Assembly (NCBI GenBank): GCA_964430375.1
Contig: CAYSEZ010000003.1
Location: 1-31,516 of the forward strand
DNA length: 31,516 nucleotides
Direction of reading: 5' to 3'
Source of the DNA: HGM10836 sp964430375
Lineage (GTDB): Bacteria; Bacillota_I; Bacilli_A; RF39; UBA660
Below are positions 22,229-30,246 of the stretch, one piece after another. The position numbers were made by a program, and so were the translations under genes. The notes beneath the pieces are model-generated. The model was not told the DNA's origin, searched no databases, and saw nothing but the letters and a program-made list of their open reading frames with translations. Positions within the stretch are counted from its first letter, which is position 1, and each line of letters begins with the position of its first letter.

Positions 22229-23179
22229 ATGATACAATTTGAAAAACCAGATTATAAAATAACAGAATTAGATGAAAAAAATAATTATGCAAAATTTGAA
22301 CTAGAACCATTAGAAAGAGGTTTTGGTTACACAATTGGTAACGCATTAAGAAGAGTAATGTTATCATCACTTCCAGGAAGTGCAATTACAAGTGTTAAAA
22401 TTGAAGGAGTTTTACACGAATTCCAAACAATTGAAGGAGTAGTTGAAGATGTAGCATCTATTATTTTAAACTTAAAAAATGTTGTTATCAAAAAACATTG
22501 TGAAGAAGAAAAAATAATTAGATTATATGCTGATACTGAAGGAGTTGTTACTGCCGGAGATATCAAATGTGATGCTGATGTTGAAATAATTAACAAAGAT
22601 CAAGTAATTGCAACCCTTGCAAAAGGTGGTAAACTTGATATGGAAATGACAGTAGGATCAGGAAGAGGATATGTAAGAGCAGACGAAAACAAAAAAATAA
22701 TTGGTGATAAAAAAATAGGTGTAATCGCTATTGATTCACTATATTCTCCAATTGAAAGAGTTGGATATGAAGTATTAGATGCTCGTGTTGGACAAAACGA
22801 AAACTATGATAAATTAGTAATCGAAGTAGTTACAAATAGTTCAATCAAACCAGAAGAAGCAATTGCTTTAGCAAGTAGAATCTTAATTGAACATCTAGAA
22901 ATAGTAACTAAATTAGATAAAATTGCTAATGTCGCAGGTTTAATGATTGAAAAGAAAGAAGATCCAAAACAAAAAGCATTAGAAACCGCAATTGAAGATT
23001 TAGATTTTTCAGTTCGTGCATACAATTGCTTAAAACGTGCAGGTATTCATACATTACAAGATTTAGTTAATAAATCAGATGCTGATGTAATGAAAATCCG
23101 TAATTTAGGTAAAAAATCATTAAAAGAAGTTCTTGATAAAGTTAAAGAATTAGATTTAACTTTAAAAGATGAAGATTAA
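22229..23179 (+). CDS. rpoA: DNA-directed RNA polymerase subunit alpha
   Basis: Alpha dimers nucleate RNA polymerase assembly, and their C-terminal domains bind promoter UP elements and regulators. The 316-residue product has the N-terminal assembly domain with LERGFGYTIGNALRRVMLSS (about 28-47) and LPGSAITSVKIEGV, a linker (about 228-245), and the C-terminal helix-hairpin-helix domain with VRAYNCLKRAGIHTLQDLV (about 261-279) and RNLGKKSLKEV. Length and order (rpsK-rpoA-rplQ) are standard. GGGAGG precedes the ATG. rpsD is not in this cluster, as in other Bacilli. Confidence 0.98.
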   Translation: MIQFEKPDYKITELDEKNNYAKFELEPLERGFGYTIGNALRRVMLSSLPGSAITSVKIEGVLHEFQTIEGVVEDVASIILNLKNVVIKKHCEEEKIIRLYADTEGVVTAGDIKCDADVEIINKDQVIATLAKGGKLDMEMTVGSGRGYVRADENKKIIGDKKIGVIAIDSLYSPIERVGYEVLDARVGQNENYDKLVIEVVTNSSIKPEEAIALASRILIEHLEIVTKLDKIANVAGLMIEKKEDPKQKALETAIEDLDFSVRAYNCLKRAGIHTLQDLVNKSDADVMKIRNLGKKSLKEVLDKVKELDLTLKDED

Positions 23180-23197
23180 CAGGAAGGAGTTGTAATA

Positions 23198-23539
23198 ATG
23201 GCTTATAGAAAATTAGGTGTTGACAACAAACATAGAAGAAGTATGCTTGCTAACCTTACTATTAGTTTAATTAAAAATGAAAGAATAGAAACAACTGAAG
23301 CAAGAGCAAAAGAAACAAGAAAAGCAGTAGAAAAAATGATAACTCTAGGTAAAAGAGGAACATTAGTATCAAGAAGAAATGCACTAGCTTTCTTAATGAA
23401 TGATAAAGAAGCAGTAAGTAAAGTATTCGATGAACTTGCACCACGTTATGAAAATAGAAATGGTGGATATACTAGAATACTTAAACTTGATGAAAGAAAA
23501 GGCGATGACGCCTTAATGGTTATTTTAGAATTAGTTTAA
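23198..23539 (+). CDS. rplQ: 50S ribosomal protein L17
   Basis: L17 is a large-subunit protein near the tunnel exit. The 113-residue product begins AYRKLGVDNKHRRSMLANLT and has RIETTEARAKETRKAVEKMI (about 29-48) and the ending RNGGYTRILKLDERKGDDAL, MVILELV. It closes the ribosomal superoperon. No terminator separates it from the asnS T-box leader, which begins within a few bases. Confidence 0.97.
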   Translation: MAYRKLGVDNKHRRSMLANLTISLIKNERIETTEARAKETRKAVEKMITLGKRGTLVSRRNALAFLMNDKEAVSKVFDELAPRYENRNGGYTRILKLDERKGDDALMVILELV

Positions 23540-23548
23540 TAATTAAAT

Positions 23549-23746
23549 CGATGAAGTGGAAAAGTATTATTAGAACCTTTATCAAAGCAAGTTGGGATGA
23601 TGAAAGCCAATATAAAGACTAATAAGAAGAACACCACTGAGTGTTTATCTGAATTTAGTAGGATAAACCGGTAATACCGTTATAAAAATTAAGAACCAAG
23701 AAGGATGGTACCACGTATATGTTCCTTTAATTGGTTCTTTTTTCAT
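23549..23746 (+). promoter_or_regulatory. T-box riboswitch, Asn specifier, upstream of asnS
   Basis: T-box leaders sense uncharged tRNA and allow read-through into a charging gene. The T-box AAGGATGGTACCACG (23701-23715) is a close match to the consensus. Stem I base AGTGG and CCACT enclose the leader, and the codon AAC (23630-23632, followed by A) just before the 3' arm is a proper Asn specifier. The terminator is AAGAACCAA (23691-23699) with TTGGTTCTT (23731-23739) and a T-run; the competing antiterminator uses AAGGA (23701-23705) with TCCTT (23723-23727). asnS starts 20 bases later. Confidence 0.93.
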
Positions 23747-23766
23747 TAAAAGAAAAGGAGAAAATT

Positions 23767-25131
23767 ATGGATATAAAAGAATTATTTGAAAAAGATTATA
23801 TAGGAAAAGAAATAGTTATATCAGGATGGATTAGAAACCATCGTAAACAAAAAGATTTTGCTTTTATTAGTTTAAGTGATGGTACAACAATTAATAACTT
23901 ACAAATAGTATATACAAAAGATACAAAAGGATATGATGAAGTAAACAAAGCCCTAGTAGGTTCTTCAATTGAAATTAAAGGTATTATTGTAAAATCAGAA
24001 GGAAACCAAGATTTTGAATTAAAAGCAGAAGAAATAAAAATATTAGGAACTTGTCCTGAAGATTATCCAATTCAAGCAAAAAGACACACTAGAGAATTTT
24101 TAAGAGAACAAACCTACTTAAGACCAAGAACAAACCTATTTAATGCTGTATTTAGAGTAAGAAGTGTTGCTGCAATGGCAATACATACTTATTTCCAAGA
24201 AAGAGGATATGTATATGCTCATACTCCAATTATAACAGGAAGTGACTGTGAAGGTGCTGGAGAAATGTTTCAAGTTACAACTCTTGACTTAAATAGATTA
24301 AAAAATGAAAAAGAAGTAGATTATACAAAAGACTTCTTTGGTAAACAAACAGCATTAACAGTATCAGGCCAATTACAAGCAGAAACATTTGCTACTGCAT
24401 TTAAAAAAACATATACATTTGGTCCAACCTTTAGAGCGGAAAACTCAAATACAAAAACACACGCTAGTGAATTTTGGATGATTGAACCAGAAATAGCATT
24501 CTGTGATTTAGAACAAGATATGGATATAATGGAAGAAATGTTAAAATTTATCGTAGACTATGTTCTAAAACACGCAAAAGATGAAATGTTATTCCTAGAT
24601 AAATTTGTAGAAAATGGCTTAATAGATAAATTAAATAAACTATTAAATAGTAATTTTACTAGAATAGATCATAAAGATGTAATAACTATCTTAAAAGAAA
24701 GTAATATTAAATGGGAATTTGAGCCACAATATGGAGAAGATATAGCAAAAGAACACGAAAAATATATTACTGAATACTTTAATGGTCCTGTATTTATTAA
24801 AAACTGGCCAAAAGATATAAAAGCATTCTATATGAAACAAAATGATGATAATGAAACAGTTGCTGCAGTAGACCTTGAAGTCCCAGGTGCTGGAGAACTA
24901 ATGGGAGGATCTCAAAGAGAAGAAAGTTATGAAAAACTAGTAAATAGAATGAAAGAACTAAATATGGAAGAAGATGAATTAAGTTGGTATATTAACTTAA
25001 GAAAATATGGAACATGTATTCATTCAGGATTTGGCATGGGATTTGAAAGATTATTAATTTACCTAACTGGAGTAGATAATATTAGAGATGTAATTCCATT
25101 TCCTAGAACACCTAAAAATTGTGAATATTAA
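23767..25131 (+). CDS. asnS: Asparaginyl-tRNA synthetase
   Basis: AsnRS charges tRNA-Asn with asparagine, a class II enzyme with an N-terminal OB anticodon-binding domain. The 454-residue product has VISGWIRNHRKQKDFAFISL (about 17-36) in the OB fold, FLREQTYLRPRTNLFNAVFR, GEMFQVTTLD, the motif 2 region TFGPTFRAENSNTKTHASEF and the motif 3 GFGMGFERLLIYLTG near the end. ATG 23767 follows AAAGGAG; the frame open to 23731 lies in the T-box terminator and is not used. Expression is set by the Asn T-box just upstream. Confidence 0.97.
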   Translation: MDIKELFEKDYIGKEIVISGWIRNHRKQKDFAFISLSDGTTINNLQIVYTKDTKGYDEVNKALVGSSIEIKGIIVKSEGNQDFELKAEEIKILGTCPEDYPIQAKRHTREFLREQTYLRPRTNLFNAVFRVRSVAAMAIHTYFQERGYVYAHTPIITGSDCEGAGEMFQVTTLDLNRLKNEKEVDYTKDFFGKQTALTVSGQLQAETFATAFKKTYTFGPTFRAENSNTKTHASEFWMIEPEIAFCDLEQDMDIMEEMLKFIVDYVLKHAKDEMLFLDKFVENGLIDKLNKLLNSNFTRIDHKDVITILKESNIKWEFEPQYGEDIAKEHEKYITEYFNGPVFIKNWPKDIKAFYMKQNDDNETVAAVDLEVPGAGELMGGSQREESYEKLVNRMKELNMEEDELSWYINLRKYGTCIHSGFGMGFERLLIYLTGVDNIRDVIPFPRTPKNCEY

Positions 25132-25154
25132 AAACTGATTTATTTCAGTTTTTT
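25131..25154 (+). terminator. Terminator-like hairpin between asnS and gatC
   Basis: AAAACTGA (25131-25138) pairs with TCAGTTTT (25145-25152) around a 6-base loop, with T residues after. It starts on the last base of the asnS stop codon. Only 20 bases separate it from gatC, so there is no room for a separate promoter after it; it probably attenuates and does not fully stop transcription. Confidence 0.65.
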
Positions 25155-25174
25155 AAAAAAGAGGAGGAATGATT

Positions 25175-25474
25175 ATGCAAACAAAATTTACAAAAGAAGA
25201 AATTTACAAGTATGCAGATAAATTATTAATCGGATTAACAGAAGAAGAAAACGAAATGGTATTAAAAGAATTTGATGTTATTGATAAAAATATTAGTTTA
25301 ATAAATAATATACCTAATATAGAAAATGTAGATATTATGAGTCATTGCTTAGATGATTTTGAGTTTGACTTAAGAGAAGATACAATTGAAGAATCAACTG
25401 ATATTGATGATCTTTTATCAAACTGTGATAATTATCGTAATAATGAAGTAAAAGTCCCAAAGGTGGTGGAATAA
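25175..25474 (+). CDS. gatC: Glutamyl/aspartyl-tRNA amidotransferase subunit C
   Basis: GatC stabilises GatA and bridges GatA and GatB in the enzyme that converts mischarged Glu-tRNA(Gln) or Asp-tRNA(Asn). The 99-residue product has the N-terminal KFTKEEIYKYADKLLIGLTE (about 3-22) helix, a central FDVIDKNISLINNIPNIENV, and LREDTIEES, which matches the LREDV-type motif. ATG 25175 gives a good distance from GAGGAGGA (25161-25168); ATG 25169 is too close. Its stop overlaps the gatA start. Confidence 0.93.
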   Translation: MQTKFTKEEIYKYADKLLIGLTEEENEMVLKEFDVIDKNISLINNIPNIENVDIMSHCLDDFEFDLREDTIEESTDIDDLLSNCDNYRNNEVKVPKVVE

Positions 25475-26937
25475 TGAAATATATGGATAAAAGTATAGAA
25501 GAATTGCATAAGATGTTAAAAAATAATGAAGTTAGCTGTGAAGAACTGATTGAAGAATCAAAAAGACTTGCTCATGTTATTCAGGATAAATGTAATGCAT
25601 TCATAACCATAAATGATGAAGTTAAGCCGCTCGAAATAACAGATGAATTATTATCCGGTATTCCATATGGTGTAAAAGATAATTTTTCCACTAAAGGCAT
25701 TCTATCAACAGGTGCTTCAAACACTTTACGTGATTATGTTCCATTTTTTTCTGCGACTGCTATTGAAAAATTAGATAAAAAAGGCGCTCTCAAAATTGGA
25801 AAAACTAATATGGATGAATTTGGTATGGGTGGAACCGGAACAACAGGTTTTACAGGGAAAACATTAAATCCGTGGGATTTGTCAAGAATGTGTGCTGGTT
25901 CATCTTCTGGCTCAGCCTGTGCTGTAGCTGCTGGAGTTTTTCCTTATGCACTTGGTACAGATACTGGTGATTCGATTAGAAAACCAGCAGCATATTGTGG
26001 TATTGTGGGATACAAGCCTACGTATGGTATGATTTCAAGATATGGTATTTTTCCTTTTGCTAGTAGTTTAGATCATGCGGGTGTTCTTACAAGAAGTGTT
26101 AAAGATGCTGCTATAGTTGTTGATGCAATGAAAGGCAAAGATCCTAAAGATATGACAACTTGGGATTCAAATAGTATTAATTTGTATAATTCTATTAGTA
26201 ATGATGTAACTAATAAAAAAGTTTGCTTTATAAAAGAAATATGCGATCTTGATTCATATTCTTCTGACATTTCTAGTGAATTGAAAGAACATTTAATTAA
26301 TTTTAATCAAAAACTAGAACTATTTAAAGAAATGGGTGTACAAGTAGAAGAAGTTTCTGTTGACAAAAATCTTTTAAATGCAGTTTTTAGTACATATACA
26401 GTAATTTCATGTGCTGAGGCAACATCTAATATGTCAAACTTAACTGGTATTGTTTTTGGTCCTAGAGAAAAAGGTGATAGTTACGAAGAAATAATGAAAA
26501 ATTATCGTACTAATAATTTTTCTTCAATGATAAAAAGAAGATTTATTATCGGAGCATATGTTTTGGAAGAAAAAAATAAAGATAGATATTTTTATAACGC
26601 TTGTCGCGCAAGAAGATTACTTGTCGATACATGGAATAAATTATTTGAAGAATATGATGCAGTTATTTTACCAGTTGGATTAGGTCCTGCTAAAAAATTT
26701 GAAAAAGATAATGAAATAATTGATGATTTTCAAATATTAGATGAACATTTACAAATTGGTAATTTTGGTGGTTTTCCATCAATAACAATTCCTGACGGAT
26801 TTGTTAATGATTTGCCAGTAGGTTTAAATATAACAGGTAAAAGATATGATGATGTTACCGTTTTAAATTTAGCATATTCTTTGGAATCAAAAATGCCATA
26901 TAAAAATCAAATAGCAAGGAGGGTATATGATGAATGA
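25474..26937 (+). CDS. gatA: Glutamyl-tRNA(Gln) amidotransferase subunit A
   Basis: GatA hydrolyses glutamine and passes ammonia to GatB. The 487-residue product is an amidase-signature enzyme with Lys68 (GVKDN), the serine block AGSSSGSACAVAAG (141-154) and the nucleophile Ser167. The sequence around it is GTDTGDSIRKPAAYCG (161-176), where the family normally has GSDTGGSIRQPA: Gly to Asp at 166, next to the nucleophile, and Gln to Lys at 170. The triad is intact, so activity is probable. GGTGGTGG inside gatC precedes ATG 25474, which shares a base with the gatC stop. The stop is TGA. Confidence 0.95.
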   Translation: MKYMDKSIEELHKMLKNNEVSCEELIEESKRLAHVIQDKCNAFITINDEVKPLEITDELLSGIPYGVKDNFSTKGILSTGASNTLRDYVPFFSATAIEKLDKKGALKIGKTNMDEFGMGGTGTTGFTGKTLNPWDLSRMCAGSSSGSACAVAAGVFPYALGTDTGDSIRKPAAYCGIVGYKPTYGMISRYGIFPFASSLDHAGVLTRSVKDAAIVVDAMKGKDPKDMTTWDSNSINLYNSISNDVTNKKVCFIKEICDLDSYSSDISSELKEHLINFNQKLELFKEMGVQVEEVSVDKNLLNAVFSTYTVISCAEATSNMSNLTGIVFGPREKGDSYEEIMKNYRTNNFSSMIKRRFIIGAYVLEEKNKDRYFYNACRARRLLVDTWNKLFEEYDAVILPVGLGPAKKFEKDNEIIDDFQILDEHLQIGNFGGFPSITIPDGFVNDLPVGLNITGKRYDDVTVLNLAYSLESKMPYKNQIARRVYDE

Positions 26938-28393
26938 TAAATATAAAGCAATTATAGGTTTAGAAATGCATTGCGAGATAAGTGAAACAAATACTAAAGT
27001 TTTTTCTTCCGCTAGAAATGAATATAATGAAGAAGCTAATCTTAATGTTGTTCCAGTAGATATGGCTTTTCCTGGTACACTTCCTGTAATTAATAAAGAA
27101 GCTGTAAAAAAAGCACTAATGGCAAGTATTATGTTAAATTGCAAACAACCCGATTATGTGTATTTTGAAAGAAAAAATTATTATTATCCAGATTTACCAA
27201 AAGGGTATCAACTTACTCAAGAAACTAAGCCTTGTCCAATTGGTATGTATGGTAATGTAGAATATTATGTTAATGATGAAAAGAAAATTGCATGTATAGA
27301 TAATATTCATTTAGAGGAAGATGCTGCTAGTTTAGACCATTATTCTACATTTTCTACAATTGATTATAATAGATCCGGAGTTCCTTTGTTAGAACTTGTA
27401 ACAACACCTTGTTTTCATACTGCAGATGAAGCTGTAGAATTTTTGAAAATGATGAGATTAATATATAGATATTCAGGAATAAGTGAAGCAGATAGCAAAA
27501 AAGGACATATTAAATGTGATGTCAATGTTTCAATAATGGATTCTAGTAAAGATGAAACGAATCCAAATAATTACGGAACTCGTGTTGAATTAAAAAATAT
27601 AAATTCTTTCGGGGGAGTAAGAGATGCAATTAACTACGAGATAGAAAGACAGATTAAGTTAAAAGAAAATGGACAATATGATAAAATGCTTCAACAAACA
27701 AGAAGATGGGATGATGATAACAAGGAAACAGTTTATATGAGGGATAAAGTTAATGCTATTGATTATAGATATTTTATTGAACCAAATATTCCTAAATATA
27801 AATTAACTAAAGAATTTATTAATGAAGTAAGAGATAATATCCCTGTTTTACCTAATAAAAGGTTTGATACTTATCTAAATAAATATAAATTATCGTTGAA
27901 AGATGCTGATGCTTTAATAAGAGAAAAAAATATTTCTGATTACTATGATGAAGTTGTAGCAGCTGGCATCGATCCAAATGAAGCTTTTAAATGGGTTTCT
28001 ACTGTTATAATTAGTTCTATGAATAAATTAGATAAGACTTTAGAAGATTTAAAAATTACTTCTAGAATGTTAAGTGATGTTATTAAATTGGTTTTAAGTG
28101 ATAAAATATCTATGAATAATGCTAAAAAAATAATATATAAGGCAATAGAACTAGGCAAAGACCCCATATTAATTATTAAAGAAGAAAACTTAGAACAAAT
28201 AGATGATGATAACTTAATTATTAAATATGTAAACGAAGCATTAGATGAAAACGAAGATATTGTTAATCAGTTTAAAGAAGGAAAAGATTATGTTGTTAAT
28301 TTCTTTGTAGGACAAGTGATGAAAAAGACTAAGGGACAAGCAAACCCAAAAAGAACTTTAGAAATTATAAATAATGAGATTAGGAGGAGATAA
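26930..28393 (+). CDS. gatB: Aspartyl/glutamyl-tRNA amidotransferase subunit B
   Basis: GatB binds mischarged tRNA, activates its acyl group with ATP and accepts ammonia from GatA. The product has about 487 residues, with the opening IGLEMHCEISETNTKVFSSA (about 9-28), KNYYYPDLPKGYQLTQ, IHLEEDAA, DYNRSGVPLLELVT and KCDVNVSI, RVELKNINSFGGVRDAI blocks. The C-terminal YqeY-like tail is present, ending GQVMKKTKGQANPKRTLEI. AAGGAGGG (26916-26923) lies inside gatA and fits ATG 26930; ATG 26927 is one codon earlier. The start overlaps the gatA stop by 8 bases, consistent with coupled synthesis of the complex. Confidence 0.96.
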   Translation: MNDKYKAIIGLEMHCEISETNTKVFSSARNEYNEEANLNVVPVDMAFPGTLPVINKEAVKKALMASIMLNCKQPDYVYFERKNYYYPDLPKGYQLTQETKPCPIGMYGNVEYYVNDEKKIACIDNIHLEEDAASLDHYSTFSTIDYNRSGVPLLELVTTPCFHTADEAVEFLKMMRLIYRYSGISEADSKKGHIKCDVNVSIMDSSKDETNPNNYGTRVELKNINSFGGVRDAINYEIERQIKLKENGQYDKMLQQTRRWDDDNKETVYMRDKVNAIDYRYFIEPNIPKYKLTKEFINEVRDNIPVLPNKRFDTYLNKYKLSLKDADALIREKNISDYYDEVVAAGIDPNEAFKWVSTVIISSMNKLDKTLEDLKITSRMLSDVIKLVLSDKISMNNAKKIIYKAIELGKDPILIIKEENLEQIDDDNLIIKYVNEALDENEDIVNQFKEGKDYVVNFFVGQVMKKTKGQANPKRTLEIINNEIRRR

Positions 28394-28395
28394 TT

Positions 28396-30129
28396 ATGAA
28401 TGAATATAGAAATCATTATTGTGGATTAATAGGAATAAATGATGTAGATAAAAATGTTGTAGTAAGTGGTTTTGTAGACTCTGTAAGAGATCATGGAGGA
28501 ATTTTATTTCTTGATTTAAGAGATTCAGAAGGAATCTTACAAGTTACAAGTGAAAATCAAGATATGTTTCTTCATTTAACTAAAGAAAGTGTCGTAAGAG
28601 TTGAGGGTATAATAAAGAAAAGAAAAGACGATGACATAAATCCAAATATCAAAACAGGTAGTTTTGAATTAGTTGCAAATAAGTTAGATATAATTAGTAA
28701 GTGTGAACATATCTTGCCTTTTGAAATAAAAACTTCAAAAACAGTTTCAGATGAGATAAGATTAAAATATCGTTTTTTAGATTTAAGAAACCCTAAAATG
28801 CATAATATAGTATTGCTAAGGAGCGATGTTCTCCACTTTATTAGAAATAAAATGTATGATTTAAAATTCACCGAAGTTCAAACCCCAATTTTAAGCGTTT
28901 CGTCTCCAGAAGGAGCTAGAGATTTTGTTGTACCATCTAGAAATTTTAAAGGAAAGTTTTATGCCTTACCTCAAGCACCTCAAATATATAAACAATTATT
29001 AATGACTTCAGGGATAGATAAGTATTTTCAAATAGCCCCATGTTTTAGAGATGAAGATCCCAGAGCAGACAGAACTTTAGAATTTTATCAACTTGATTTA
29101 GAAATCGCGTTTCCTGAAATAGAAAATTTGTATTCTCTAGGCCAAAATATTTGTTTAGATATATTTAAAAACTTTTCTTCTAAAAAAATTGTTAATGAAG
29201 TTTTTCCTAGAATATCGTATAAAGATTCTATGCTTAAATATGGTACTGACAAACCAGATTTAAGAAACCCTCTTGTCATCATTGATTTAACTGAAGAATT
29301 TAAAGACACATCTTTTAAACCATTTAGAAATACTACAGTAAGAGGAATTAAAGTAGAAGATGTAGAAGATAAACCTAATTCTTGGTATAATGATATAGTT
29401 GATTATGCTACTAGTATTGGTATGCCTGGAATAGGTTATATTAATGTTCTAGATGATATGTCATTTAAAGGCCCTATTGATAAATTTTTAACAGATGATG
29501 AAAGACAAAATTTAATTGATAAAGTAGAACTTAAACCTGGGTGTGCATTATTCTTTATCGCAGATAAAACAAATTATAATCGTTTTGCCTCATTAATTAG
29601 AACTTATTTAGGAAATAAATTAGAATTAATTGATAATGATGCATTTGCTTTTTGTATTATTAATGATTTTCCTATGTTTGAATATGATGAAGAAAACGAT
29701 AAAATTGATTTTGGTCATAATCCCTTTAGTAGGCCTAGATGCAATATTGATGAAATAAATGAAGAAACTTATGAAAAAATTATTGCATATCAATATGACT
29801 TTGTTTGCAATGGCAAAGAATTAGCAAGTGGTGCTATCAGAAATACTAATTTAGATGTTTTATATAAGTGCTTTGAATTAGTAGGTTATTCTAAGGAAGA
29901 AGTGAAAGAAAAATTCAGATCAATAACAACTGCTTTTGAATATGGTGTTCCACCACATGGTGGTTTCGCAATCGGTATAGATAGAATTTTAATGCTTATA
30001 TTGGACGAAGATAATTTGCGTGAAGTTCAAACATTTCCACCAGCGGCCTCAGGACAAGATTTATTAATGGGAGGCCCAAGCGAATTAACAGAACAACAAC
30101 TTAGAGAATTACACATAAAACTAAGATAA
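28396..30129 (+). CDS. aspS: Aspartyl-tRNA synthetase, bacterial type
   Basis: AspRS charges tRNA-Asp. The 577-residue product has an N-terminal OB domain with SVRDHGGILFLDLRDSEG (about 29-46), LPQAPQIYKQLLM, motif 2 with CFRDEDPRADRTLEFYQLD, a GAD insertion (about 280-420, typical of bacterial AspRS), and motif 3 GGFAIGIDRILMLI near the end. His33 in RDHGG is a residue associated with relaxed, tRNA-Asn-accepting bacterial AspRS, where discriminating enzymes often have Leu. GGAGGAG precedes the ATG two bases after gatB. It is the last gene of the charging block. Confidence 0.96.
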   Translation: MNEYRNHYCGLIGINDVDKNVVVSGFVDSVRDHGGILFLDLRDSEGILQVTSENQDMFLHLTKESVVRVEGIIKKRKDDDINPNIKTGSFELVANKLDIISKCEHILPFEIKTSKTVSDEIRLKYRFLDLRNPKMHNIVLLRSDVLHFIRNKMYDLKFTEVQTPILSVSSPEGARDFVVPSRNFKGKFYALPQAPQIYKQLLMTSGIDKYFQIAPCFRDEDPRADRTLEFYQLDLEIAFPEIENLYSLGQNICLDIFKNFSSKKIVNEVFPRISYKDSMLKYGTDKPDLRNPLVIIDLTEEFKDTSFKPFRNTTVRGIKVEDVEDKPNSWYNDIVDYATSIGMPGIGYINVLDDMSFKGPIDKFLTDDERQNLIDKVELKPGCALFFIADKTNYNRFASLIRTYLGNKLELIDNDAFAFCIINDFPMFEYDEENDKIDFGHNPFSRPRCNIDEINEETYEKIIAYQYDFVCNGKELASGAIRNTNLDVLYKCFELVGYSKEEVKEKFRSITTAFEYGVPPHGGFAIGIDRILMLILDEDNLREVQTFPPAASGQDLLMGGPSELTEQQLRELHIKLR

Positions 30130-30144
30130 ATATTTTATAATTTT

Positions 30145-30177
30145 AAAACTGAAAGACAAAAATTTTCAGTTTTTTTT
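30145..30177 (+). terminator. Rho-independent terminator after aspS
   Basis: AAAACTGAAA (30145-30154) pairs perfectly with TTTCAGTTTT (30164-30173) around a 9-base loop, followed by further T residues. It ends the asnS-gatCAB-aspS block and shares the AAAACTGA/TCAGTTTT arms with the hairpin after asnS. Confidence 0.82.
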
Positions 30178-30246
30178 AAAATTTACTAAAAAAACCAGGT
30201 ATCTTTCTTTTTTTATATATTTATATATATGAGAGGAGGAAAAAAT

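Noticed and set aside
14220..26937. UGA read as tryptophan (Mycoplasma-like code)
   Set aside because: UGA is the proper stop of rplP, map, gatA and the last gene, and tryptophans are encoded by TGG.
26887..27144. Minus-strand open frames opposite gatA/gatB, rplB, rpoA and aspS
   Set aside because: They are low-complexity mirror frames of strong plus-strand genes without ribosome binding sites or recognisable domains.
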